A stretch of DNA of 64,000 nt. Origin: Bacillota bacterium (GTDB lineage: Bacteria > Bacillota > Clostridia > Acetivibrionales > DTU013). Positions 17,291 through 25,436 of the stretch are shown here, one piece after another; positions within the stretch are counted from its first letter, which is position 1; each line of letters opens with the position of its first letter. The notes under the pieces were generated by a model. It saw nothing but the letters and a program-made list of their open reading frames with translations, searched no databases and was not told the DNA's origin. Location of the stretch: assembly GCA_023409735.1 (NCBI GenBank), contig JAEYRB010000060.1, forward strand, positions 40,788 through 104,787, written 5' to 3'. Position numbers and translations under genes: made by a program.

Positions 17291-18670
17291 TTACTTTAAA
17301 ATTTTATGCATCTGATCAAAATTACTGTCTGATGATACTAATTCCTTTCTGACATTCAGCGTCACAATAAATTCAGTCTTTTCGGAATCACTGCTTACCG
17401 AAATATTACTATTATTCCTTGTAATAAGCTGTTTTGTTATGAAAAGTCCATACCCACGCTCTGAATTGCCGGCCTTTGAAGTAATTCCCTGCTCAAAAAT
17501 ATGATTAATAAAGTTATGAGGTATCTGTGGTCCATTATTAGAAATCGAAAGATAAAATAAGTCGTTATTAATGTATGTCCTTATAGTTATTTCCTTTTCC
17601 ATATTACGCACATTTCCTAACGATAATATAGACTCTATAGCATTATCGAGTATGTTGCCCATAATTCCTGCGATGTTTTCCTCATCAATATCGGCTCGTG
17701 GCAGCTCCACATCAGTACTGACTGAAAGCTTAATATCATTTTCAAAGCATAAATGACTCTTTATAGCCAACAAACCATCAACATAATCATTACCTGTATT
17801 ATAAAAATCATATGACCTTTCATAGCTTGATGTAAACTTTTTCAGATAATTCTCTATGCTCTCTAGCGCATTAGGTTTATTAAGCCTGCATAATGCATAT
17901 ATTGTCTGCAAATGATTCATAAAATCATGCTTCTCACAGCGTATTACCTTAACAACGTCCTCAAGGTTTTTTACATACTCCTCAAGTATCTGCTTTTTAT
18001 ACACTAGCTTCATTACCTTATCTCTTTCGCGTATGTTGTATATTGACAGCACAATACTTAAAATATAAAGTGCACACAGTAGGGCAACAAATAATTGTTT
18101 GTTCTCATAATAGCCTATACCATAACTTACACCAAGAATAATTATAATTAATATGAAAAGCTGTAAAACCATGAGCAAATATATATTGTAGCTGGATTTT
18201 GTAATATTGATTTTCAAACTTCGGTTGTTAAGCACGTATATTATGACTGCCAATGTAAGCTGGACTGCCTTTGATACCCATATTATCATCGTTCTGTATG
18301 TGGGATTTTGTACTATACCTTCAGGCGGCACAGACAATACTATTAAAAATATAAAAAATATAACAACATATAAGATTATTAAATAAAATGCTGTAAAGAC
18401 AACGGCAAATGCTGTATTACTCATATTTGTCTTTGAGAAATAGCTAAGCAAGGGTATTGATATTGCCATTATTACAACTGTATCAAGAGATAACGGGATA
18501 CAAACAGATATGATCGCACATGCAATAATATATATCAATCCATAGATTGCACATTTCAACCTATTTTTTTCAACTAATTTTTTCTGCGATGTAAATGATA
18601 TAAAGAAAAGAATGAATATAATAGCATCAACAGTATTTAAGCCAATATTTGCCAATAGCTTTGTATCCAC
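17291..18670 (-). CDS. GHKL sensor histidine kinase, AgrC-like, without adjacent regulator
   Basis: The start is GTG 18670, preceded by AGAGGGGGG; an in-frame upstream ATG would add 13 unlikely residues. The first ~220 residues contain about six hydrophobic segments. A coiled region and the phospho-acceptor segment EKHDFMNHLQT follow. The ATPase domain has GNILDNAIES (N box) and NSERGYGLFI (G box). This layout is that of AgrC/quorum-type kinases. No response regulator or peptide-processing gene is adjacent, so it is an orphan kinase. A Spo0E-like phosphatase gene lies just upstream, hinting at a link with the sporulation phosphorelay. That link is inference. Confidence 0.85.
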   Translation of the reverse strand: MDTKLLANIGLNTVDAIIFILFFISFTSQKKLVEKNRLKCAIYGLIYIIACAIISVCIPLSLDTVVIMAISIPLLSYFSKTNMSNTAFAVVFTAFYLIILYVVIFFIFLIVLSVPPEGIVQNPTYRTMIIWVSKAVQLTLAVIIYVLNNRSLKINITKSSYNIYLLMVLQLFILIIIILGVSYGIGYYENKQLFVALLCALYILSIVLSIYNIRERDKVMKLVYKKQILEEYVKNLEDVVKVIRCEKHDFMNHLQTIYALCRLNKPNALESIENYLKKFTSSYERSYDFYNTGNDYVDGLLAIKSHLCFENDIKLSVSTDVELPRADIDEENIAGIMGNILDNAIESILSLGNVRNMEKEITIRTYINNDLFYLSISNNGPQIPHNFINHIFEQGITSKAGNSERGYGLFITKQLITRNNSNISVSSDSEKTEFIVTLNVRKELVSSDSNFDQMHKILK

Positions 18671-18933
18671 ATGGCACCCCCCTCTATGATATTTCTGATG
18701 AAACGCCAAGACTATATGAAAAAATTCGACATATAATTACTCATGAAGTAAAAAGGAAATACATATACTACGCTCCAATCAAATATAGCCTGTGCAATTT
18801 GATGTTATGTGGATATTATACCATAGGGTTGTATGTTTGAAAATACTGTCGAAATGACAGATATATTGTCACAATGAGTCAATTCGCAGATTGTTAATGC
18901 TGCCTTGATAGCTAATAGAAATAGAATATATAC

Positions 18934-19128
18934 TCAGCAGTTACGGGAATCATTCAGAGGTTTCAAACCTGAGGATTGTCCTGCACGTGTGAGAATTTCC
19001 TTTATAGTTAGTTTATCTATTTCATCACTTATCCGTAAAAGTTCATCGCATAAAATAATATTTCCGTTATTAACATATTGTTTTGTCTCTTCCGTAAGAA
19101 GCTCAGCTCTCAAATTATTTTTTCCCAT
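18934..19128 (-). CDS. Small Spo0E-like aspartyl-phosphate phosphatase (tentative)
   Basis: A 64-residue protein preceded by GAGGT six bases from the ATG. It can be read as two helices: LRAELLTEETKQYV, then ELLRISDEIDKLTIKEI. The second carries ISDEIDKL, close to the SQELD signature of Spo0E-like phosphatases, which dephosphorylate Spo0A or phosphorelay components. Size and helix spacing fit, but the signature is imperfect (S-D-E-I-D). It lies between an orphan histidine kinase and a sirtuin, each transcribed away from the other. Confidence 0.5.
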   Translation of the reverse strand: MGKNNLRAELLTEETKQYVNNGNIILCDELLRISDEIDKLTIKEILTRAGQSSGLKPLNDSRNC

Positions 19129-19277
19129 AATATTACCTCATTATTAAGAGAATATATATAATAATTCGAAAAATGATTACTTTTTTTGGGTGTATTTTTA
19201 TAATATTGATATTATTTATGATAATGATAATATTTAATTATAACTACAACATCTAAATAGAAAGTTGGTGATTTGTT

Positions 19278-20015
19278 TTGTATATTGAGAAACTGAAGAG
19301 GCTGATAGAATCCAGCAGCAATATTGTATTTTTCGGGGGTGCAGGAGTATCAACGGAAAGCAATATTCCGGATTTTAGGAGTGAGGATGGCATTTACAGA
19401 ACCATCAGCAAATATGGCAATTCACCTGAGGTAATTTTAAGCCACTCTTTCTTTGTAAATAACACGGAGAAGTTTTATGATTATTACAAAAATAATATGA
19501 TATACAAATCGGCAAAGCCAAATAAGGCTCACCTGGCATTGGCTGGATTGGAGAGGCAGGGAAGACTCAAAGCGGTCGTGACACAAAATATCGACGGACT
19601 TCATCAGGCTGCCGGCAACAGGAATGTACTTGAGCTTCACGGATCAGTTCACAGAAACTTTTGCACCGGCTGTGGCAAGTCATTTGACCTAGAGTATATA
19701 ATAAACTCTCCAAATATTGTGCCATTATGCGACATGTGCGGAAAGATCGTCAAACCTGATGTAGTTCTTTATGAGGAATCCCTTAATATGGACACCATGA
19801 GTAAAGCTGTCTCATTTATTTCAAAGGCAGATGTGTTTATTGTTGGCGGGACCTCACTGGCTGTATATCCTGCTGCCGGACTGATAGATTATTACAGGGG
19901 AAGCAAACTCGTACTTATAAATAAATCCGCTACACCATATGACAGAAAAGCTGATCTTATCATAAATGATTCTATAGGCAAGGTGTTATCTGAGGCTGCT
20001 GCGAATACATACTGA
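19278..20015 (+). CDS. cobB: Sir2-family NAD-dependent protein deacylase
   Basis: A 245-residue sirtuin that removes acyl groups from lysines using NAD. The NAD-binding GAGVSTESNIPDFR starts at residue 21, QNIDGLHQ is near 103, and the catalytic His is H121 in ELHGSVH. Zinc cysteines are C129, C132, C151 and C154. The GG(T)SLAVYPAAGL motif closes the Rossmann fold. The start is taken as TTG 19278, with GTTGGTGA about 10 bases upstream. It is transcribed alone. Confidence 0.92.
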   Translation: MYIEKLKRLIESSSNIVFFGGAGVSTESNIPDFRSEDGIYRTISKYGNSPEVILSHSFFVNNTEKFYDYYKNNMIYKSAKPNKAHLALAGLERQGRLKAVVTQNIDGLHQAAGNRNVLELHGSVHRNFCTGCGKSFDLEYIINSPNIVPLCDMCGKIVKPDVVLYEESLNMDTMSKAVSFISKADVFIVGGTSLAVYPAAGLIDYYRGSKLVLINKSATPYDRKADLIINDSIGKVLSEAAANTY

Positions 20016-20371
20016 TTTATCTGGTATAGTGTTCTGGCACTGCAACACAGAAATTTTGTCAGTTACTGCCTAAGCTGTTTGTTGTAAATGTTTATGTGGC
20101 TATAAAATTACTCTTAGGCCGGCATATACTTCTATGAATTCAGTGCATTACAGATTGTTATACTCTGAGAACAACCTTTTTGCAGAAATCTTATGCAACA
20201 TTTTCAATTTATGCATCTCGTCTACATTTTTCTCTTTGTAAAAGTAACATTAAATTATTTATTTTGTAACGATTTTTTAATATATAAATGGTTATAAAGG
20301 GGTAAAATATTGACGAAGATTTATATATACAAATGAAAAGATTAACATGCTGCCTTAGGGAAGGTGATTTT
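20016..20371. other. Intergenic region without a recognised gene
   Basis: These 356 bases lie between the sirtuin and a small membrane ORF. No conserved reading frame, RNA motif or strong hairpin was seen. The right half is very A/T rich and probably carries the promoter of the following genes. Confidence 0.5.
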
Positions 20372-20494
20372 ATGGAAAGGTTCAACAAATATATTAGCAT
20401 GCTAATTGAAGTGGTTATAATGTGTCTTATTTATTTAATAGTAATGCCTGTCAGAATACTGTACAATCTTGGTAACAGACTTATTTCCAGGTAA
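20372..20494 (+). CDS. Small single-pass membrane protein, 40 residues
   Basis: An ATG preceded by GGAAGGTGA opens a 40-codon frame. It has a charged N-terminus (MERFNKYI), one hydrophobic helix (VVIMCLIYLIVMPV) and a basic tail (RNLGNRLISR-like). It ends 94 bases before tadA on the same strand and may share its transcript. I do not recognise the family. The good ribosome site and membrane-helix pattern argue that it is real. Confidence 0.5.
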   Translation: MERFNKYISMLIEVVIMCLIYLIVMPVRILYNLGNRLISR

Positions 20495-20588
20495 TGTCAT
20501 TACATGGAGATTGATTGTTTCAACTCTTTGTAGTATAATCATATCTGCGCTTTTTGTAAATATGAGGTTTAAGCAGGAGGATCATCCA

Positions 20589-21098
20589 TTGAAGACCAAT
20601 GCGCATGAAGCAGGCATGGAGCATTTGACACTTCATGAGCAATATATGTTTCAGGCTCTGAAGGAGGCTGAAAAAGCCGGCAAGTATGGAGAAATACCCG
20701 TAGGAGCTGTAGTGGTCAAGGATGGAGTGATAATTGCCCGCGGGCATAACGAGAAGGAATGCAGGAAAGATGCGACGCTTCATGCTGAAATGACAGCAAT
20801 AAGAAGGGCTAGCAAGAAGTTAGGTTCGTGGAGACTTTCAGGCTGTGATCTGTATGTAACGCTTGAACCATGCACCATGTGCGCAGGAGCAATAATACAG
20901 GCTAGGCTTAGGAGCCTTTACATCGGCACCTCGGATTTAAAAGCGGGTGCAGCAGGTTCGGTAATAGATGTCTTTAGAGAGAAGGCCTTCAACCACAGGG
21001 TCGAGGTAAACTGGGGCGTATTGGAGCAGCAATGCTCTGATGTATTAAAAAGCTTTTTTATCGAGCTTAGAGCTGCGAAGGCAAAGGCCGATAAGTAG
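20589..21098 (+). CDS. tadA: tRNA-specific adenosine deaminase
   Basis: TadA converts A34 to inosine in the tRNA-Arg anticodon. The start is TTG 20589, eight bases after AGGAGG; a longer frame from 20469 would add 40 residues overlapping the ribosome site and is rejected. In the 169-residue product the zinc/catalytic motif HAE gives H65 and E67, and EPCTMC gives C95 and C98. The length suits the family. A tRNA-Ser gene follows 125 bases downstream. Confidence 0.93.
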   Translation: MKTNAHEAGMEHLTLHEQYMFQALKEAEKAGKYGEIPVGAVVVKDGVIIARGHNEKECRKDATLHAEMTAIRRASKKLGSWRLSGCDLYVTLEPCTMCAGAIIQARLRSLYIGTSDLKAGAAGSVIDVFREKAFNHRVEVNWGVLEQQCSDVLKSFFIELRAAKAKADK

Positions 21099-21222
21099 CA
21101 GTGTGAATTTATTATAATGCGGCTTGTATTTGAGAGTTGCACTAAAAATGCCATAGTATGGCTGACTTGAAAATCATGTTAAAGTGATTTGGATACAGTC
21201 ATTTATGAGATAAATTAAATAT

Positions 21223-21311
21223 GGAGAGGTATCGAAGAGGTCATAACGGGGCTGACTCGAAATCAGTTTGCGCGCAAGCGCACATGGGTTCGAATCCCAT
21301 CCTCTCCGCCA
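21223..21311 (+). tRNA. tRNA-Ser (CGA)
   Basis: GGAGAGG pairs with CCTCTCC in the acceptor stem. The anticodon loop is CTCGAAA (anticodon CGA). A long variable arm typical of serine tRNA (TTTGCGCGCAAGCGCA) is present, as is a GGGTTCGAATCCC T arm, and CCA is encoded. An AAAGCCTGA hairpin terminator follows. Confidence 0.97.
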
Positions 21312-21323
21312 CATTTCGTCTGC

Positions 21324-21346
21324 AAAGCCTGATTTATCAGGCTTTT
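21324..21346 (+). terminator. Terminator after tRNA-Ser
   Basis: AAAGCCTGA-TTTA-TCAGGCTTT is a perfect 9-base stem followed by a T, 12 bases after the tRNA. Confidence 0.8.
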
Positions 21347-21388
21347 CGGCGTTTCTAGGAACTTTTATATTGTACTTGCGGGGGATTG

Positions 21389-21466
21389 AAAAGAGCCGAT
21401 AACTACCAGCTTTTCATTTTCTTCAATGCTGCTCTGGTAGTTGCGGATGTAGTCGTTCACATCCGG
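21389..21466 (-). pseudogene. Remnant of a second copy of the SHOCT-protein gene end
   Basis: The first 17 bases (AAAAGAGCCGATAACTA) equal the terminator arm at 24379-24395. The next 63 bases (21404-21466) match the interior of the SHOCT gene at 24704-24766 with about four differences. The intervening ~308 bases are missing here. It is therefore an internally deleted copy of the 3' end of that gene and its terminator. Confidence 0.65.
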
Positions 21467-21499
21467 GCCTGCTCTTTGAACATTTTATAATAATGAAAT

Positions 21500-22090
21500 T
21501 CAATCACGCCACTCAATAACATCCCTCATACTTTTTCTTGGCCTGGCAAAAGGGGTTTCGTCCGCATATCCTACGGCCATTGCTGCAAAAAGTTCTCCAT
21601 CAACGTTTAAGCAACCGCACAGTTCCTTATATGCGAAATAGGTATCGCAAATCCATAAGCTGCCCAACCCAAGTTCGGTAGCTGTAAGTGTCATGTTCTC
21701 AATTGCTGCGCCAATTGATTGAGCATTACAGATTTCATAAATGCGTTCTTCGGGATTCAAGGAAGAATGAATATCTATTCCAAGCGAATTAGCAATAAAA
21801 ATAATAATGGGTGCCTGCTCCATGATTTTCAAGGTATATTCCGCACCACTGAGATACTGAGCGCTTTCCGGAAGAAGAGGGTATTCTTTTTCTCGCTCTA
21901 ATCCTCTACCCATAACTGCAAGCATACTCTTCTTTGCACTCCCAGTCGCTACAATGAATTTCCATGGCTGACGATTTTTTGAGGATGGCGCAAGCATTCC
22001 CGACTGTAAAATTTCCTCTATCATCGGTTTAGGTACATCTATACTTTTATATTTCCGTATGCTGCGTCTGTTTGTTATGGCTGGCAACAT
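21500..22090 (-). CDS. Nitroreductase family FMN-dependent oxidoreductase
   Basis: A ~196-residue NAD(P)H:FMN nitroreductase-like protein. The opening TNRRSIRKYKS and LAPSSKNRQPWKFIV are the family's FMN-binding segments, and GLGSLWICDTY is the mid-domain segment. The start is taken at ATG 22090, with AAAGGATG upstream; an in-frame ATG at 22111 is possible. The C-terminal PRKSMRDVIEWRD is typical. It is transcribed alone, at the edge of a region of decayed genes. Confidence 0.87.
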   Translation of the reverse strand: MLPAITNRRSIRKYKSIDVPKPMIEEILQSGMLAPSSKNRQPWKFIVATGSAKKSMLAVMGRGLEREKEYPLLPESAQYLSGAEYTLKIMEQAPIIIFIANSLGIDIHSSLNPEERIYEICNAQSIGAAIENMTLTATELGLGSLWICDTYFAYKELCGCLNVDGELFAAMAVGYADETPFARPRKSMRDVIEWRD

Positions 22091-22314
22091 TTTCGTCATC
22101 CTTTCTTGCAATCAAATTACTACTTTTTACCATTATATCGCAAAGTTCCATTGCTTTCCACCGTCCTTATACGAGTATTAGCTGTGGGCGCGTTGTTGAT
22201 GCTGGGTTACATTTCTATTACTCTTTTAGCTCAGAGAGAATTTTTTAGAGCTACTGATACCGATTTTCTAATTTGTCTTGCCCATGACATTAAGACGTTT
22301 AAGGATTTCTTTTT

Positions 22315-22722
22315 TCATAGACTTTGATTTTCCAAAATCTCATGATACCGCTTTGTTGCTAATACACTTGGTTTACCCATTTGACAAAAAGATAGCTTTG
22401 CCAGTTTAGGCACAATACGCTCCACCACGATTTGACCGTTATCGGTTTTTGATTTGAGTGCTTCAAACGCCTCAAGGAAACGGCTGTCGTTTTTTGCATA
22501 GTTGTAAAACGATAAAACATATACATACTTAAACAAATTGTACCCACGGAATGGGTATTCGACTTGCATAAACAGTGTGCCAATCCCATAATGGCAGGGG
22601 CCAATTGGTTTGCGTATAACCCAATGTTGCAGCAAAAACTCTACGGCTCTATCGAGTGCAGGCTCATTGCCCAAGTACTTGCTAAAACGAAATGCGTTAA
22701 GCGCATTAAGTGTAGGTTGCCA
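22315..22722 (-). pseudogene. C-terminal fragment of a prenyltransferase/squalene-cyclase-like protein
   Basis: The minus strand reads NWQPTLNALNAFRFSKYLGNEPALD and onward to ...ATKRYHEILENQSL. This resembles the C-terminal part of the prenyltransferase-like (alpha/alpha-toroid) proteins common in Clostridia. The N-terminal part is absent. Its upstream end is fused, in another frame, to the start of a regulator gene at 22721-22792. An ATG inside the fragment (22674) might still be used, but no ribosome site is evident. Confidence 0.5.
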
Positions 22723-22792
22723 ATTCTTTTGCCGTTACCTTCTCTTTTTCTAAAAGGATACATAGTACCCCGAACATTCGGTTACTTTTCAT
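22721..22792 (-). pseudogene. N-terminal stub of a WYL/DeoR-type regulator
   Basis: Behind a consensus promoter, GGGTGAG and an ATG open MKSNRMFGVLCILLEKEKVTAKEL. This is the usual beginning of YafY/WYL helix-turn-helix regulators. The frame stops four codons later (TAA at 22706-22708), where sequence from a different gene takes over. It is a deletion remnant. Confidence 0.6.
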
Positions 22793-22810
22793 TTTTACTC
22801 ACCCTATCGC

Positions 22811-22839
22811 ATTATAAAAAACAAGACAAACGATGTCAA
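22811..22839 (-). promoter_or_regulatory. Consensus sigma-A promoter
   Basis: On the minus strand, TTGACA (22834-22839) and TATAAT (22811-22816) are exact consensus boxes 17 bases apart. They point at the truncated regulator stub starting at 22792. Confidence 0.75.
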
Positions 22840-22843
22840 CTTT

Positions 22844-22972
22844 TATGAGGACAAATATGATTTGATAATTCCTAATTATAGCAAGGTGAGCAACCGAATT
22901 GGTAGTGGCAATACTTTTGGGAGTATCCTCACCGATAAGATGATTTTTTTAGCAGGCAATAAAACAAAATGA
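22844..22972 (+). pseudogene. Coding-like 3' fragment, unknown family
   Basis: The plus strand reads YEDKYDLIIPNYSKVSNRI...KMIFLAGNKTK then stop, with no start codon or ribosome site. It abuts the promoter on the other strand. It looks like the C-terminal remnant of a gene cut by a deletion. The family is not recognised. Confidence 0.3.
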
Positions 22973-23055
22973 AACATGACAGTCTGTTGTCTTATTTTTC
23001 TATTATGCTTTATTTGCTAGTGATAAAAAGAAAAGTAGTAGATGGAGGAATGAAA

Positions 23056-23569
23056 ATGGAATACAAGCAAAGACTATATCATTTGTTTTCGGCATGTGGT
23101 TTGAATTGCGGTTTATTCCTCGTCATCAAACAGATGGAATATCTAAATGTCCCGGATGTGCAGGAGAAGGTTTTATGACAAAACCTCCTCCTTGTGGAGT
23201 TTTATCTTGTTGTCAACGCCACGGCCTTGAACACTGTTATCTCTGTGATGAATACCCTTGTAAAAGTATGACGGTGCAGACACCGTTGACTCGTTTATTA
23301 CTCATCAGAATCAGTTTAAGGATTTAGACAACGTAAAAAAAATAGGACTGGACGCTTATCAGGCTGAACTGAATGAAAAGGCAGAAATATTGCAGAATTT
23401 GCTAGAGAACTACGACGATGGGCTGAGAAAGAACTTTTTTTGCATTGCGGTTAATCTTTTAGAAAGAAAATCAGATGAGCTTATTAAAGAAAAGTCTGCA
23501 ATGGCTGTACGCCTATTCCAAACTATGGCAGATAAACGAAATATTGCGCTAAAACTTAGAAAGAAGTAG
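23056..23569 (+). pseudogene. Frameshifted DUF3795-type cysteine-rich protein gene
   Basis: Three frames must be joined to recover one protein. MEYKQRLYHLFSACGLNCG comes first; HQTDGISKCPGCAGEG with PPCGVLSCCQRHGLEHCYLCDEYPC is in the next frame; then YDGADTVDSFITHQNQ and onward to ALKLRKK, ending at 23569. The cysteine pattern (CGLNCG, CPGC, CCQR, CYLCDEYPC) is that of DUF3795 proteins. At least two indels have inactivated it. Confidence 0.7.
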
Positions 23570-23785
23570 AACTATCATTGGCCTGTATTCCATTAATAAG
23601 CCAATACGAAGCATCCATTTTGCCTGTCTACGTCCAGAAATATTTAATAAGCAATTCTTATAATTATAAGCCAGACTGTGTCAAAAGTTCCTCACCCATA
23701 GCGAAGGCGATGGAAAATGGTAACTCAGTCGAGTATAAGCAGATTATCCTTTACTCGGTATTATATAGACTGGAGCGATGCTTTT

Positions 23786-23914
23786 CTCTATAGCATATGT
23801 ATCAAATGGGTTGATTATGGAAACGATGCCTTCTCTGATAATTGTATTCGTTTCCTTATTGATTCTGACTTCGGTAATATCCGGAACTTGTTTTACGCAC
23901 ACAATAATATTCAA
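23786..23914 (-). pseudogene. etfB: N-terminal fragment of electron-transfer flavoprotein beta subunit
   Basis: The minus strand reads NIIVCVKQVPDITEVRI followed by NTIIREGIVSIINPFDTYAIE. This is the characteristic start of EtfB. It runs into unrelated codons right after YAIE, so about 80% of the gene is missing. Confidence 0.75.
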
Positions 23915-24007
23915 TTTATTCACTTGCTTCTTATCGAAGCCAAAAGAACCAGTAAACACACTTAATGGAATAAAGCTGCCTGCTTGCTGTTTGGTAAGTT
24001 CAGCGAA

Positions 24008-24247
24008 ATGAATTCCCATGAACGTAATATAGTTTGGGCTATGTTTGCAGATGAAAAATACAAACAGTTATATCCTGATTGGACTCTTTACACCAAGAGT
24101 TTGCTCGGCCGGTTTCGTTCAGCATACGGACAATACATTCAAGATTCCTGGATTGCTCAGTGACGACCTAAAAGCACGAAGCGAAGAGTTCAATCAGTGG
24201 TGGCCTTTGCATGATATCAAAATGATACAGGTATTAATAAGCAGTTG
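24008..24247 (+). pseudogene. Fragment of a MmyB-like XRE regulator (ligand-binding domain)
   Basis: The plus strand reads NSHERNIVWAMFADEKYKQLYPDW and onward to QDSWIAQ, then a stop. DDLKARSEEFNQWWPLHDI continues in another frame. This matches the C-terminal MmyB-like domain of XRE-family regulators. The helix-turn-helix part is missing, and a small deletion (about 5 bases) near 24161 breaks the frame. Confidence 0.65.
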
Positions 24248-24378
24248 AACCATCCTGATGTGGGGTTATAATATTTTTAAGTCAGTAATTTTAATATTTC
24301 TGATAATTTTGGTCTAAAAATGATTGTACATGTACCTTTACCAGAGACGGAGATTGCTGAAAAATGAAAATGCTGCTT

Positions 24379-24424
24379 AAAAGAGCCGATAACTATGAAT
24401 GAAATCACAGTTATCAGCTCTTTT
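24379..24424 (-). terminator. Terminator after the LemA-DUF2207-SHOCT operon
   Basis: AAAAGAGC-c-GATAACT and AGTTATC-a-GCTCTTTT form a strong stem with one bulge per side, 76 bases beyond the SHOCT gene stop. It is symmetrical enough to work in both directions. Confidence 0.8.
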
Positions 24425-24499
24425 CAATATGGCTAATTAACACAACATCAGGGTAATCATCATATTGTTTTAATGACAAACAGAAACCATCGGTTTTGT

Positions 24500-25408
24500 T
24501 CAAATTCCAAGCAGCTGCCGTTTCTTTGCGTCAAACTCCTGCTGAGAAACTATACCTTCTTCCATGAGGGCCTTGTATTTCTTGATTTCCTCAATGACAT
24601 CGATAGGAGTGGCCATGACCGTATGTATTGGCTGCGTTCCCGCTGCGCCAAGGCTGACAGACTGCTCCAGCACTCCGGGGAAGGAAACCGTCTTGAATGC
24701 TGCTACCAGCTTTTCAATTTCTTCAATGTTGCTCTGGTAGTCGCGGATGTAGTCGTTCACATCCGGTTGGGAATTATTAAATCTGGGGCCGTCCATGTCA
24801 CATTTGATCACTGTCCAGTAGGGATGGTCGAAATGCAGCTCCACGTTAAATGCCCGAAAGGGTTCCGGTACATCAAAATACTGCACTGGTGCCGACCCGT
24901 TTGCCTTGCCGTCATCTAGCTTGTCAAGGGCACGAGTCATCTGTCTGCTCATCATATACTGGGAGATTTGCGGCGCCATAGCCATGGCTCGCTCCGGCAC
25001 GGTACTGGTATAGCGGCGAATGCACTCCGCCGAGCCCTCAAACAGGGGAGAGCTGTCCTCTTTGATGGTAAAGGATTTTAGATGCTTACCCTCAAACACT
25101 GTTTTGTCCGGGTTTTTGCTCATACAGAACAACTTGTTCTGGCAATCAAAGATAATTTTGGTATCCAAAAGACCAAAGTCAATTCGTTGTGAAATCACAA
25201 ACTGATTTTTCAGCAATTGGTTTTGATCGTAAAACACTAGATATTCCTTAAATCCCCGCATAGTCAGATTGTTTGCTTTGTTGCTCTCCATATCGATCTT
25301 GCCGTAGCAAGTGTCACAGATGTATTCGCCCTCGATCTTAGATGGCAGAAACCACGAAATCTTGCCGCCGCAGATGGGGCAAGGGGGTTTTTTAGAAAAC
25401 AAGCCCAT
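24500..25408 (-). CDS. Zinc-ribbon and SHOCT-domain protein
   Basis: The start is ATG 25408 (MGLFSKKPPC), 8 bases after AGGAGG. An N-terminal four-cysteine ribbon (CPICGGK...CDTCYGK) resembles DUF4428. A middle region of ~190 residues has no motif I can name. The last ~30 residues (IDVIEEIKKYKALMEEGIVSQQEFDAKKRQLL) form a SHOCT domain, a short helical oligomerisation motif. The product has 302 residues and no signal peptide. It ends a three-gene operon with LemA and a DUF2207 protein, so it may be part of that membrane-associated complex. Function is unknown. Confidence 0.8.
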   Translation of the reverse strand: MGLFSKKPPCPICGGKISWFLPSKIEGEYICDTCYGKIDMESNKANNLTMRGFKEYLVFYDQNQLLKNQFVISQRIDFGLLDTKIIFDCQNKLFCMSKNPDKTVFEGKHLKSFTIKEDSSPLFEGSAECIRRYTSTVPERAMAMAPQISQYMMSRQMTRALDKLDDGKANGSAPVQYFDVPEPFRAFNVELHFDHPYWTVIKCDMDGPRFNNSQPDVNDYIRDYQSNIEEIEKLVAAFKTVSFPGVLEQSVSLGAAGTQPIHTVMATPIDVIEEIKKYKALMEEGIVSQQEFDAKKRQLLGI

Positions 25409-25436
25409 AATCATTTCCTCCTTAATATATAAATAA

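Noticed and set aside
22106..22327. Plus-strand 73-codon frame upstream of the decay zone
   Set aside because: No ribosome site and no recognisable motif; it overlaps the nitroreductase promoter region.
23914..24019. Extension of the EtfB fragment upstream of its natural start
   Set aside because: The residues before the LNIIV start do not resemble EtfB and overlap the MmyB fragment; only the EtfB-like part is called.
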